This document shows, in pieces, positions 1 to 8,257 of a stretch of 54,543 bases of DNA (positions are counted from its first letter, which is position 1; every line of letters begins with the position of its first letter). The notes under the pieces are model-generated. The model worked only from the letters and a program-made list of their open reading frames with translations. It was not told the DNA's origin and made no database searches. Source of the DNA: Terriglobia bacterium (GTDB taxonomy: Bacteria > Pseudomonadota > Alphaproteobacteria > Acetobacterales > Acetobacteraceae); contig JAIMBF010000012.1 in assembly GCA_023511585.1 (NCBI GenBank), positions 1 through 54,543 of the forward strand, read 5' to 3'. The position numbers and the translations under genes are program-made.

Positions 1-122
1 CGGTTCATCCAGGCCAGCATGAGCACCTCGCCCGTATCGTACTGCTGCGCAATAGCAGGAACAAGCCCTTCAGCGTTAAATCGAACAAGGGCCAGCAATG
101 AGAGCGTGGTATCTTCGGGCAT
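1..122 (-). CDS. hisI: HisI phosphoribosyl-AMP cyclohydrolase, N-terminal part (cut by window edge)
   Basis: Reading the minus strand from the ATG at 122 gives 40 open codons running off the window. The residues [11 protein letters not shown] followed by [11 protein letters not shown] are the conserved start of HisI, which opens the ring of phosphoribosyl-AMP in histidine biosynthesis in the cytosol. Only the N-terminal third is present; the zinc-binding cysteines and catalytic region lie outside. It is divergent from the zur-like gene with only about 19 bases between the proposed starts, so one of the two starts may lie further downstream. The family call is fairly secure; completeness cannot be judged. 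Confidence 0.8.
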   Translation of the reverse strand, partial: MPEDTTLSLLALVRFNAEGLVPAIAQQYDTGEVLMLAWMN

Positions 123-141
123 AGCTGTCTATGTTTGCTTG

Positions 142-636
142 ATGATGGCCAAAGCAAAGACCGATGGCGTGTTTTTAGAGCGCACGCAAGCCCTGTTAGC
201 ACGCGCAGACGAACTCTGTGCGCGACGTGGCGTGCGCTTAACCGATCTGCGGCGGCAGGTGCTCGGCACAATTTTAGACGCGGGAAGCCCCGTGGGCGCC
301 TACGATATTCTCAACCGGCTCCGCGTGTTTCGGCCAGGAGCCACGCCGCCTTCCGTCTATCGAACTCTCGACTTCCTGCTTTCTCAAGGCTTTGTGCATC
401 GGTTGGAACGACTCTCCGCCTTTGTCGGCTGCCTTGCAAGAGAAGGGGAGGATCATTCAGCGCAGTTCCTGATCTGCCGAAATTGCGGGAAAGTGCTGGA
501 GCTGGAGGATAGTGCAGTGAATGAAGCCCTGATGCGTGCGGCGCGACATGTTGGTTTCGCCATGCGCCACGCCACGGTGGAAGCCGAAGGAATTTGTCAG
601 GCCTGTGCTGTGCTCAAACCCGCCGCAGGTGTTTAA
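142..636 (+). CDS. zur: Fur-family regulator, Zur-like (zinc uptake repressor)
   Basis: A protein of about 164 residues with the Fur fold: an N-terminal winged helix (R-G-V-R-L-T-D-L-R-R and P-P-S-V-Y-R-T-L-D-F-L recognition segment) and a C-terminal dimerisation/metal domain with two CxxC pairs, C-R-N-C near residue 112 and C-Q-A-C near the end. That cysteine arrangement and the H-S-A-Q-F-L-I-C context resemble Zur, which represses zinc uptake genes when zinc is bound. I chose ATG 142 (or 145) over the upstream ATG at 19 because the first 41 codons overlap hisI on the other strand and show no Fur similarity. No zinc transporter gene lies in the window. It overlaps the end of metC tail to tail by 23 bases. 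Confidence 0.8.
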   Translation: MMAKAKTDGVFLERTQALLARADELCARRGVRLTDLRRQVLGTILDAGSPVGAYDILNRLRVFRPGATPPSVYRTLDFLLSQGFVHRLERLSAFVGCLAREGEDHSAQFLICRNCGKVLELEDSAVNEALMRAARHVGFAMRHATVEAEGICQACAVLKPAAGV

Positions 637-1831
637 AGGCGCGTTCGAGATCAGCGATCAGATCGTTCGGATCTTCCAGCCCGATATGGAAGCGGGCAGC
701 AGGCCCGGCTAAGGGGGGCGGCGCCGCGGTGCGGCGAATCGTGCCGGTGGTCGGCAGTGCGAGGCTTTCGAAGCCGCCCCAAGAGGCGCCGATGCCGAAG
801 AGTTCCAAGGAGTCGATCATTTCTATCATGGAGTCTTCTGCAATATCGGGCTGGAAAACCACTCCGAACAAGCTGCATGCGCCGCTATAGTCGCGCCGCC
901 AGATGGCATGGCCCGGCGCACCGGGCAACGCGGGATACAGCACCTGGTAAACTTCGGCCCGCGTGGCGAGCCAGCGGGCTACCTTGAGGCCGGACTCCAT
1001 CTGCTGCTTCAGCCGCGCAGCCAATGTGCGAAGCCCCCGCAAAGCAAGCCAGCAATCATCGGGGCTGGCATACTGGCCGAGCGTCATCGAGGCGTTGCGG
1101 ATCTTTTCCCAGTCCGAGTCCCTAGCAGTGATGATGCCGCCCAAAATGATGTCTGAATGCCCGCCGACATATTTTGTCAGCGCCTGAATCGAAACATCCA
1201 CTCCATGCGCGAAAGGTTGGAAGAAGAGGATACCCCAAGTGTTGTCCATCAGCACCGCTGCTCCCCGCGCGTGCGCGACCCGGGCAAGCGCCGGGACATC
1301 CTGCATCTCAAAAGTGTGGCTGCCGGGGCTTTCCAGAAACAACACCTTGGTGTTGGGCCGGAACAAGGCGGCAAGGCTATCGGGATCAATGGTGGGGACG
1401 TAGTAGGTGGTTTCCACCCCGGCTTGGCGAAGGAGCGTGTCACAAAAATGCCGCGTCGGGCCATAAACACTATCGGGGACCAGACAATGATCGCCGGTGC
1501 CGAGATAGGCGAGGAGCGAGGTGGTGATGGCGGCTAATCCGGAGGAAACAATTTGGCAGCGGGTGCCGCCCTCGATCGCGGCAAGAGCATTTTCGAGTGC
1601 AAAATGCGTGGGCGTACCCAGGAGGCCATAAATCAGTTCCTGCTCCAACCGATGCCGCCCGGCTTCACGCCGTTCCGCGCAGGAATTATGCAGAACGGTC
1701 GAACCTCGCACCAGAGGAGGATTGACAAACCCGCGTATGCGCACCCCGGCGCGGCCGAGTTGCGTCAGTCGCGTCTCGAGACTCAAGCCAGGAATTGGAG
1801 ATTGAGTCTGGTCTCTGGGATCTCTGGCCAT
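614..1831 (-). CDS. metC: Cystathionine beta-lyase (PLP enzyme of the Cys/Met metabolism family)
   Basis: About 405 residues of a fold-type I PLP enzyme of the Cys/Met family. The segment A-L-T-K-Y-V-G-G-H-S-D near residue 225 carries the lysine that binds PLP, with the D-N-T-W-G motif upstream. R-G-F-V-N-P-P-L-V-R-G-S-T-V near the start is typical of alphaproteobacterial MetC, which cleaves cystathionine to homocysteine, pyruvate and ammonia. The start at 1831 follows the sseA stop by 4 bases and has an AAGGA site inside the end of sseA; the longer reading frame to 1891 would overlap sseA without need. It is the last gene of the Nudix-alaX-sseA-metC run. A related activity such as cystathionine gamma-lyase is less likely but not excluded. 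Confidence 0.85.
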   Translation of the reverse strand: MARDPRDQTQSPIPGLSLETRLTQLGRAGVRIRGFVNPPLVRGSTVLHNSCAERREAGRHRLEQELIYGLLGTPTHFALENALAAIEGGTRCQIVSSGLAAITTSLLAYLGTGDHCLVPDSVYGPTRHFCDTLLRQAGVETTYYVPTIDPDSLAALFRPNTKVLFLESPGSHTFEMQDVPALARVAHARGAAVLMDNTWGILFFQPFAHGVDVSIQALTKYVGGHSDIILGGIITARDSDWEKIRNASMTLGQYASPDDCWLALRGLRTLAARLKQQMESGLKVARWLATRAEVYQVLYPALPGAPGHAIWRRDYSGACSLFGVVFQPDIAEDSMIEMIDSLELFGIGASWGGFESLALPTTGTIRRTAAPPPLAGPAARFHIGLEDPNDLIADLERAFKHLRRV

Positions 1832-1835
1832 TGTA

Positions 1836-2672
1836 TCAACATTCCTTGGGGGTATCGGGGCAGGTGGCCCATTCGGTCCACGAGCCGTCATAGAGCGCGC
1901 CGGGCGGCAGGCCGGTGTAGACCATTGCCAGAGTCAGCACCGCAGCGGACACTCCGCTTCCACAGCTTGTCACCACCGGCCGCGAACCGTCGATACCGAG
2001 TTCGCGGAAGCGCGCGAGGAGTGCGGCTCGGGGAAGCAAAGTGCCATCCGGTTGCAGCAGCTCTTGATAGGGAAGATTTCGCGAGCCCGGAATGTGACCA
2101 GAGGGGATGCCCGGCCGAGGCTCCGGAGCTTCGGCGCGGAAACGGGCGGACGAGCGGGCATCGAGCACAATTTCTGCCCCCGTTTCTAGGTTTTGGAGCA
2201 GGTCGCCCAGACCACGCAGGCGAGTTGCGCGGAAGTTTGGAATAAAGCAACCGGGTGTTGCAGGGGGTGGTTCGCCTTCTTCGACAGGCCGGCCCTCGGC
2301 AACCCATTTCGGCAGGCCGCCATCAAGGACAAAGGCGCGGTCGTGGCCAAAGAGGCCCATAAGCCACCAGCCTCTCGCAGCGGTGGATAGGCCTTTCTGG
2401 TCATAAAAAACGACCCGCGTTGTATTGGAGACGCCCAATGCCGCGACAAGTTTTGCGAAGCGGCCGGCGCTCGGCACCATGTGGGGAAGATCTGTCTCAG
2501 GATCCGCAATTTCGTCGATGTCAAAAAATCGCGCGCTGGGGATATGGGCGCGCCGATACTCGGCCCGAGCGTCCTTGGCCTCATAAGGCAGGTACCAGCT
2601 TGCATCGAATACTATAAGGTCAGGCGCGGAAAGGTTATCGGCAAGCCATGCGGTGGTTACGACCGGATTCAT
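1836..2672 (-). CDS. sseA: 3-mercaptopyruvate sulfurtransferase (two-domain rhodanese)
   Basis: A 278-residue tandem rhodanese protein. The C-terminal domain has the active-site loop C-G-S-G-V-S-A near residue 237, the form found in 3-mercaptopyruvate sulfurtransferases rather than thiosulfate sulfurtransferases, which have a basic residue pattern there. The first domain is the catalytically inactive one, with D-A-S-W-Y-L-P near the start. It moves sulfur from 3-mercaptopyruvate to thiols or cyanide. It overlaps the alaX stop by 4 bases (ATGA) and sits 4 bases before metC, so these genes are translationally coupled and joined by a sulfur amino acid theme. Confidence 0.87.
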   Translation of the reverse strand: MNPVVTTAWLADNLSAPDLIVFDASWYLPYEAKDARAEYRRAHIPSARFFDIDEIADPETDLPHMVPSAGRFAKLVAALGVSNTTRVVFYDQKGLSTAARGWWLMGLFGHDRAFVLDGGLPKWVAEGRPVEEGEPPPATPGCFIPNFRATRLRGLGDLLQNLETGAEIVLDARSSARFRAEAPEPRPGIPSGHIPGSRNLPYQELLQPDGTLLPRAALLARFRELGIDGSRPVVTSCGSGVSAAVLTLAMVYTGLPPGALYDGSWTEWATCPDTPKEC

Positions 2673-3391
2673 GTTTCCTCCGCGAGCGCAAGAACAATGC
2701 GCCGGTTCTGCCGGCCTTTGCTCTCGATCTTAAGAATACGCACAGGCCCGATTTCGCCGGTGTGGGCAACATGCGTGCCGCCGCATGGCTGGAGATCGAT
2801 GGGCTTCGGGTCAGCACCGATCCGGATTAACCGGATACGCCCGGCCCCGCGCGGCGGTTTGACGGATAGGGTGCGGACCAGATCAGGGTTCGCATCCAGC
2901 ACGGCCTCGTCCACCCATTCCGCCTGCACAGGGTGATCCGCCGCCACAAGAGCATTCAGCGCTTCCTCCAGGGCTTCGCGTGCGGGAGGGTTGGGCAAGT
3001 CGAAATCAAGGCGCGAACGCTCCGTGCCCACTTGGCCGCCTGTGACAGCAGCTCCGGGGAGCAGGCTGCACAATAGGTGCAGCGCCGTGTGCATGCGCAT
3101 CAGGCGCATGCGACGTGGCCGGTCGATCTCTGCTTCCACTTCGCTTCCCTCTTCCGGCAAGGGGAGAGCGGGAGCAGGAAGATGTATGACAGACCCCGCT
3201 TCGCCCTTTACGGCTTCAACGATCGGCACTTCGCCGCACTCCCAGCGAAGCCGGCCCGAATCGCCCGGTTGGCCGCCGCCGCGCGGATAGAACACGGTGC
3301 GGTCCAGCACGATGCCGTCCGGGCGGGAGCGCATCACGCGGGCAGAAGCTCTGCTGAGGGCGGGGTTTTCCAGGTAAAGGAGTTCGGTCAT
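2669..3391 (-). CDS. alaX: Alanyl-tRNA editing protein (AlaX family)
   Basis: About 240 residues related to the editing domain of AlaRS. The glycine-rich F-Y-P-R-G-G-G-Q-P-G-D stretch near residue 35, the H-T-A-L-H-L-L zinc motif in the middle and the C-G-G-T-H-V motif near the C terminus are the AlaX zinc ligands and signature. Such proteins hydrolyse Ser-tRNA(Ala) or Gly-tRNA(Ala) in trans. The start at 3391 gives M-T-E-L-L-Y-L and an ATGA overlap with the upstream Nudix gene; the longer frame to 3439 lies inside that gene and looks spurious. The length fits the AlaX-M type. Confidence 0.85.
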   Translation of the reverse strand: MTELLYLENPALSRASARVMRSRPDGIVLDRTVFYPRGGGQPGDSGRLRWECGEVPIVEAVKGEAGSVIHLPAPALPLPEEGSEVEAEIDRPRRMRLMRMHTALHLLCSLLPGAAVTGGQVGTERSRLDFDLPNPPAREALEEALNALVAADHPVQAEWVDEAVLDANPDLVRTLSVKPPRGAGRIRLIRIGADPKPIDLQPCGGTHVAHTGEIGPVRILKIESKGRQNRRIVLALAEET

Positions 3392-4026
3392 TTCTGGTTC
3401 CAGAGTGTTTGGAGCGTATCGTGTTGCGTCGCAAACCAAAACAGGGCAATGGCCGTTACGGCGTTGGTGATTCGGCCTGCAAACGCCGCTTCAATTGCCG
3501 TGCGAGCCGGCCAGACGCGTACGCGAATATCTTCATGTTCCGACCCTAGGCCGGCGTGCGTAACAATGCCGTCAGCCCCGGTAGCGGGGATCCGGACCTC
3601 ACCGGCAAAAAGGCTAACCCGTTCATCGGAACCTCCGGGGCTCAAAACATAGTCGCCAATGGTCAGCAGTCGATGAAGCGGCAGGCTGGTTTCTTCCACA
3701 GCTTCCCTTCGGATAGTCTGCTCCGGCGTCTCATCCGGGTCGCACAAGCCTGCCGGAATTTCGACAATGACAGGATCTAGGCCTGCAGCGAGCACGGGCA
3801 AACGGAATTGCTCGATAAGCACTACCGCATCGGCTCCTGGATCAAACGGGAGCACCGCCGCTGCCCGGCCGCGACGCCAGAGTTCCCATGTTCGCACGCC
3901 GGACATTTGGCCGTTAAAGCAACGGTGGCGAAAACGGATCTGCTGCAACGGGAAACGGCCGTTCCAGACCGTCTCCTCAGACAGGACAACAAGACCGGGA
4001 TGGGCCGGCAAAGAGGGCGGAGGCAT
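3388..4026 (-). CDS. Nudix hydrolase, ADP-ribose pyrophosphatase type
   Basis: A 212-residue protein with a full Nudix box, G-x5-E-x7-R-E-x2-E-E, starting with G-L-C-D-P-D-E near residue 92 and ending R-R-E-A-V-E-E-T-S-L. The upstream V-V-L-I-E-Q-F-R-L-P-V and V-E-I-P-A-G segments are typical of the ADP-ribose pyrophosphatase (NudF/TrgB-like) subgroup that hydrolyses nucleoside diphosphate sugars. It heads a run with alaX, sseA and metC through 4-base overlaps. No strong Shine-Dalgarno sequence was seen before the ATG, so expression may depend on a transcript continuing from the XRE gene 53 bases upstream. The substrate is not certain. Confidence 0.8.
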   Translation of the reverse strand: MPPPSLPAHPGLVVLSEETVWNGRFPLQQIRFRHRCFNGQMSGVRTWELWRRGRAAAVLPFDPGADAVVLIEQFRLPVLAAGLDPVIVEIPAGLCDPDETPEQTIRREAVEETSLPLHRLLTIGDYVLSPGGSDERVSLFAGEVRIPATGADGIVTHAGLGSEHEDIRVRVWPARTAIEAAFAGRITNAVTAIALFWFATQHDTLQTLWNQK

Positions 4027-4079
4027 AAATCAAGTTTAGTGGTTAATGCCGAATGCCAAAACCCTCTCTTTTTTGTACG

Positions 4080-4979
4080 CTATTCCTGATGCGCAGGGGA
4101 ACGCGCGGACGCCAGCATTTGCCGCACACGTGCGGCGGCTGCGGAGCCTTTAACGGCTTCGCGCCACGCGGCTTCTGCAACACGCTGATGTGCGGCAATA
4201 GCGTCCTCTGCGCTAGTGATGATGGCCACAGCTAGTTGCGCATTCGGTGGGAGATCGGGCGGGAACGGGTTGACCGCGAGAGTGGCACGGTCTCGACTAC
4301 GCAGCATTTGGAAAGTTCCCCCCTGTTCTGCGAGCTCGGGCAATAGCCCGAATTGGAGGCCCATAGGCTCCGATTCCATAATGGTGGCAATGTTCTCTAC
4401 TTCGGCCTGAGCGAGGCGTCTGCAGGCTTCGCGCGTATGCTCCGAAAGCGGAAGCGCGCCAGCAAGACCGTCCTGCAGCAGACGCCGGATGCTGGCAGAG
4501 GAGAGCATGGCGATAATGCCGGGCTTGCGGGCCGCATAAACGCGTTTGCGGGCGTTCAACAACCCAACAACTTGCTCCATGGCTGCCTGCTGGGTTGGCC
4601 GTTCGCTCTCCGCACTTGCCTGAACGAATTCTGCGAACGCGTTCGTCAAAACGCTGTCGAACGCATCCGATGTCGTAAGATAACAAACGCTGCCCCCTAC
4701 CTGAAGAATTTGATCGGCGCTTTCTTCGATTTGGAGCAGACGTTCCTGAAAGCCGGCCGCCCGACTGTAGTACTCCACTCCTATACCGAGGAGTGAGAGG
4801 GGGGAAACTTTCAGCAATTCTGCAAGCCGGCGAACTGTGTCAAGCTTGATGACTTCGCCCTTTTCATACCGATAGAGCGCAGCCCGAGAGACGCCGAGCC
4901 TGGCGGCGATTTCATCCGCTCGCAGGCCGGACTCTAAACGATAAGCGCGGAGCTGCTGCCCGATATCAGCGAAGCGCAT
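4080..4979 (-). CDS. XRE-family transcriptional regulator with a large C-terminal domain
   Basis: A 299-residue protein. Residues 6-62 form an HTH_3/XRE domain (I-G-Q-Q-L-R-A-Y-R, A-D-E-I-A-A-R-L-G-V-S, A-L-Y-R-Y-E-K-G-E). The remaining 230 residues are a mostly helical domain I do not recognise as a standard ligand-binding fold, with a short sequence around C-Y-L-T-T-S-D. An AGAGGGA site precedes the ATG. It lies between the hyi-glxR pair and the Nudix operon on the same strand and may control glxR-hyi, as XRE or similar regulators often sit beside glyoxylate/hydroxypyruvate genes. That link is inference from position only. Confidence 0.75.
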   Translation of the reverse strand: MRFADIGQQLRAYRLESGLRADEIAARLGVSRAALYRYEKGEVIKLDTVRRLAELLKVSPLSLLGIGVEYYSRAAGFQERLLQIEESADQILQVGGSVCYLTTSDAFDSVLTNAFAEFVQASAESERPTQQAAMEQVVGLLNARKRVYAARKPGIIAMLSSASIRRLLQDGLAGALPLSEHTREACRRLAQAEVENIATIMESEPMGLQFGLLPELAEQGGTFQMLRSRDRATLAVNPFPPDLPPNAQLAVAIITSAEDAIAAHQRVAEAAWREAVKGSAAAARVRQMLASARSPAHQE

Positions 4980-5088
4980 ATCTTTCCCTCTTTGTTCTCC
5001 GGTTGGGCCTTGATGCTCTCAGATAGGCCAATTTTTGTCCCTTGTTGATGTAAATCCCAAAATCGGAAAGTGCGCAGCGAAATTTATA

Positions 5089-5109
5089 CATTCTTTCGAC
5101 TGAAGAATG
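5089..5109. promoter_or_regulatory. Inverted repeat between glxR and the XRE gene
   Basis: CATTCTT and AAGAATG form perfect 7-base arms around a 7-base spacer. It lies in the 170-base gap upstream of the XRE gene and downstream of glxR. It could be an operator for the XRE repressor itself or a weak terminator stem for glxR; there is no proper T-run after it on the minus strand, so an operator seems somewhat more likely. Confidence 0.3.
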
Positions 5110-5149
5110 CAAGACATCTCATAATGACTTTTTACTATTCATTCGCGAC

Positions 5150-6028
5150 TTAAGCAATTTTTGTTCCTGAGAGCTTTTCAATGGCCTGTACCAAAGCCGA
5201 GTGGTCGAGCTCGGCCTTGTCTTCTGCTGCAACGGCTGAGAACATCTGCTGGGCAATCGCGGTGTTGGGCAATGCCAGCGAAAGGTCGCGAGCAGCAGAA
5301 AGAGCCAAATTGAGGTCCTTCTGGTGCAGTCGAATACGAAAGCCGGGCGTAAAATTCCGAGTAAGCATACGCTCGCCATGTACTTCCAGCACACGCGAGG
5401 ACGCGAACCCGCCCATGAGAGCCTGGCGTACGCGGGCAGGATCGGCCCCCGCCTTGGCTGCAAAAACGAGCGCTTCCGCGACAGCTTGGATATTCAGAGC
5501 CACAATGATCTGATTGGCGACTTTACAGGTCTGGCCGGTACCGTTTGCCTCCCCGACATGCGTAATATTCTTACCCAATACCTCGAACAGAGGCTTCGCC
5601 CGTTCAAACGCTCGGGTGGGACCGCCGACCATGATCGTGAGCGTTGCCTGCTTGGCTCCGACCTCCCCGCCCGACACCGGGGCATCCAAATAATCGCAGC
5701 CGAGCGCATTGATGCGGCGCGCAAAGTCTTTTGTTGCAACCGGGCTAATCGAAGACATATCGATCACAAGCTTGCCGGGCGACAGCCCTTCGGCTAGGCC
5801 GTTTGCTCCGAACAGCACCTCCGCGACATCCGGCGTATCGGGTACCATAAGGATAATAACCTCGGCCCAAGCAGCAATTGCCTTCGGGTGTGCAAGCACA
5901 AGCGCGTTCGCACGAATCTCATCGGTGAGACTCTTTCGTTCCGGGACGGCTAGGGCATGTCCTGCGCGCTTCAGGTTTAGCGCCATGGGGCGACCCATGA
6001 TGCCAAGTCCAATGAACCCAATTTGCAT
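5150..6028 (-). CDS. glxR: Tartronate semialdehyde reductase (2-hydroxy-3-oxopropionate reductase)
   Basis: A 292-residue beta-hydroxyacid dehydrogenase. The Rossmann signature G-F-I-G-L-G-I-M-G at residues 4-12 binds NAD(P)H, D-A-P-V-S-G-G near residue 117 is the substrate-binding motif, and G-Q-T-C-K-V-A-N-Q near residue 167 holds the catalytic lysine. It reduces tartronate semialdehyde to glycerate. The start at 6028 has AAGGAGA nine bases upstream; the longer frame to 6121 overlaps hyi. It follows hyi by 26 bases, forming a two-gene unit that converts hydroxypyruvate to glycerate. Glyoxylate carboligase, usually the partner, is not in the window. Another beta-hydroxyacid substrate is possible. 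Confidence 0.85.
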   Translation of the reverse strand: MQIGFIGLGIMGRPMALNLKRAGHALAVPERKSLTDEIRANALVLAHPKAIAAWAEVIILMVPDTPDVAEVLFGANGLAEGLSPGKLVIDMSSISPVATKDFARRINALGCDYLDAPVSGGEVGAKQATLTIMVGGPTRAFERAKPLFEVLGKNITHVGEANGTGQTCKVANQIIVALNIQAVAEALVFAAKAGADPARVRQALMGGFASSRVLEVHGERMLTRNFTPGFRIRLHQKDLNLALSAARDLSLALPNTAIAQQMFSAVAAEDKAELDHSALVQAIEKLSGTKIA

Positions 6029-6054
6029 GTGAGGGGTCTCCTTGAATTTTCCTT

Positions 6055-6834
6055 CTAAACACCGTAGCGCTGGCGCCAGGTCAAACCTTCCAAAGTATTT
6101 CCAGCGGGGCGATATTCGCATCCGATCCAGCCTTTATAGCCGAGCGCTGCGATCCGGCGGAAAATATGGTCCCAACCGATTTCACCGCTGCCCGGCTCGT
6201 GGCGATCCGGCACATCGGCGATTTGGATATGGCCGATGAGCGGCATCAGCGCCTCAAGTCTCCGCGTGAGGTCGCCCTCAGTGATTTGACAATGATAAAT
6301 GTCGAATTGAAGGCCGACGCGCTCGGATCCGAGAGCTTCCACAATGGCTGCAGCCTGCTCGGTGGTATTGAGCAAATAACCCGGCATGTCGCGATGGTTG
6401 ATCGGTTCAATCAGGATTCGGATGCCGGCGGCTTCTGCTTGCTCGGCCGCCCAGGCAAGATTGTTGACATAATGGGTCATTAAGCTGAGCCAGGGGGTTG
6501 CGGCCGGGGCGAGGCCGGCCATGACGTGCACTTGTCGGCAATCGAGCGCTACAGCATAATCAATGGCCCGTTTGAAGCCTTCGCGAAATTCGGTTTCCCG
6601 CCCGGGCAGGCAGGTAATGCCTCGTTCACCTGCCGAAAAATCTCCCGGAGGAGCGTTAAAAAGCACCTGTTTAAGCCCGCTCCCGGAAAGCCGCGCACGC
6701 AGCTCGGCAATGGGATAATCGTACGGAAACAAGAACTCCACCCCTGAGAAGCCCGCGCGCGCAGCTTGCTCGAACCGGTCAAGAAACGGTACTTCCTGGA
6801 ACATCATCGAAAGATTTGCGCAAAAGCGTAACAT
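6055..6834 (-). CDS. hyi: Hydroxypyruvate isomerase
   Basis: A 259-residue TIM-barrel protein of the xylose isomerase-like superfamily. F-C-A-N-L-S-M-M-F at the start, I-L-I-E-P-I-N-H-R-D-M-P-G-Y in the middle and G-L-Q-F-D-I-Y-H-C-Q followed by I-G-H-I-Q-I-A-D-V-P-D-R-H-E-P-G are the metal-binding and active-site segments of hydroxypyruvate isomerase, which interconverts hydroxypyruvate and tartronate semialdehyde. ATG 6834 is preceded by a clear GGGGAGGA site; the longer frame to 6987 extends into the divergent promoter region. It is the first gene of the hyi-glxR unit. Confidence 0.88.
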   Translation of the reverse strand: MLRFCANLSMMFQEVPFLDRFEQAARAGFSGVEFLFPYDYPIAELRARLSGSGLKQVLFNAPPGDFSAGERGITCLPGRETEFREGFKRAIDYAVALDCRQVHVMAGLAPAATPWLSLMTHYVNNLAWAAEQAEAAGIRILIEPINHRDMPGYLLNTTEQAAAIVEALGSERVGLQFDIYHCQITEGDLTRRLEALMPLIGHIQIADVPDRHEPGSGEIGWDHIFRRIAALGYKGWIGCEYRPAGNTLEGLTWRQRYGV

Positions 6835-6959
6835 GGCGATGATCCTCCCCTTATTGGCGGACAAACTAATCGTCTCTGAGAGGGTTGACCAGATGTTTCC
6901 CCTGGGAGAAGACCCAACCGGATCATGGCTTGCATTGCAACCAAAAAGCGCGATAGGCA

Positions 6960-8090
6960 ATGAACAACATGGCGGAAGGCGGCTCAAAGCAGGGGCGGGT
7001 ACTCGCAGAGCACATCCTCATGGGGGCGCTTTTGCTGAGCATTGCGCTTGGCTGCGGCTACGTGCTGTATCCTTTTTTTTCGGCAATCCTTTGGGCGGCA
7101 ATCTTTGTGTTTTCGACTTGGCCGCCTTTTTCGCGGCTACGCCAAATGGGTTTAAACCGCACCGTCGCGGCGCTGATCATGGTGTTACTTGCCGCAATTG
7201 TCGTTGTTATACCATTCGGCCTCGTAATTCCCGCCGGAGCGCATGATCTTGCGTATTTGCATACCTTATTGCAAACCAAGTTTTCGGACGGATTGCCCTC
7301 TGCTCCGGAGTGGCTCGCGGATGTGCCCCTTATCGGCGGGGTCTTGGCGGATGCTTGGAACAACTGGACTGAGGATATTAGCGCATTCGGCGCGGCGATT
7401 CGGCCTTATCTTGGCGCTATCGCCGAAGCCGGGCTCAACGTGCTTTTGCGCATTGCACACGGGATTGCAAGCTTTGGCTTAGCGTTGTTCATCAGCTTTT
7501 TCTTTTATGTTTACGGAGATTCGATCGCCGCCGAGGTACGCGCGATTTTGCGGCGTATTGCCGGGGGCTATGCGGATCGGCTTGTGACTGTTACGGGTCT
7601 TGCTGTGCGGGGTACCGTCTATGGCATTCTCGGCAACGCTATTGTCCAAGGTGCGCTTTGCTTTCTGGGCTTTTATCTTCTTGCTATGCCGCGGGCGGCC
7701 CTTCTTGCAGTGCTTGCGGGCGCTTTCGCCTTGGTGCCAGGCGGGGCGCCGGTTGTTTGGATTCCTGCCGGCATCTGGCTCATGATCCAGGGTTCGATGG
7801 CGCGGGGTCTGTTTCTTCTTGGTTACGGGACGGTGGTTATTAGCGGGCTTGACCACTTTATCCGGCCATACCTTATTGCGCGTGGCGCACGTTTGCCGTT
7901 TCTTTTGACTGTTTTGGGCGTGCTTGGCGGGGTATTCGCCTTTGGTTTGCTGGGAATATTTTTAGGCCCCGTACTGCTCGGCATCGGCCTTAGTCTGCTG
8001 CGCGAGTTCGCTGCAGGCGCGGAAGCGCCTTTGCCCGAAGTTGCAAATGAGCGGGCGGCTCGTGTCCCGGAACTTTCCGCCGAACCATAA
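6960..8090 (+). CDS. AI-2E family transporter (PerM/YdiK-like permease)
   Basis: A 376-residue inner-membrane protein with several hydrophobic segments: a pair near residues 20-50, one near 68-90, one near 170-195 and a cluster from about 225 to 350. The segments F-S-A-I-L-W-A-A-I near the start and the C-terminal G-V-L-G-G-V-F-A-F-G-L-L-G-I-F-L-G-P are typical of the AI-2E/PerM family. Members have been linked to export of autoinducer-2 and to sodium/proton exchange, so a substrate cannot be named. The C terminus ends in a short charged tail. It is divergent from hyi across 125 bases that include an 11-base palindrome (TTGCATTGCAA at 6930-6940). Confidence 0.8.
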   Translation: MNNMAEGGSKQGRVLAEHILMGALLLSIALGCGYVLYPFFSAILWAAIFVFSTWPPFSRLRQMGLNRTVAALIMVLLAAIVVVIPFGLVIPAGAHDLAYLHTLLQTKFSDGLPSAPEWLADVPLIGGVLADAWNNWTEDISAFGAAIRPYLGAIAEAGLNVLLRIAHGIASFGLALFISFFFYVYGDSIAAEVRAILRRIAGGYADRLVTVTGLAVRGTVYGILGNAIVQGALCFLGFYLLAMPRAALLAVLAGAFALVPGGAPVVWIPAGIWLMIQGSMARGLFLLGYGTVVISGLDHFIRPYLIARGARLPFLLTVLGVLGGVFAFGLLGIFLGPVLLGIGLSLLREFAAGAEAPLPEVANERAARVPELSAEP

Positions 8091-8257
8091 GGTATCTGCA
8101 CAGGTTAACCGTCACCCAGACCACCCTGCTCACGATATCGGCATCGCTTTGCTTGCTCTCGCTCGGCTTGTTACGCACGCGCCCGGCGGATGAGCGGCCC
8201 TCCGAACTCTTGCCTCGGTCTTAAGAAATTATATGCCAATTACCCTCAAATTGGGGG

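Noticed and set aside
8093-8221. Short open frame with a hydrophobic stretch after the AI-2E gene
   Set aside because: It ends at TAA 8221 and has a membrane-like segment, but no ATG, GTG or Shine-Dalgarno sequence in frame; only CTG or TTG codons are available.
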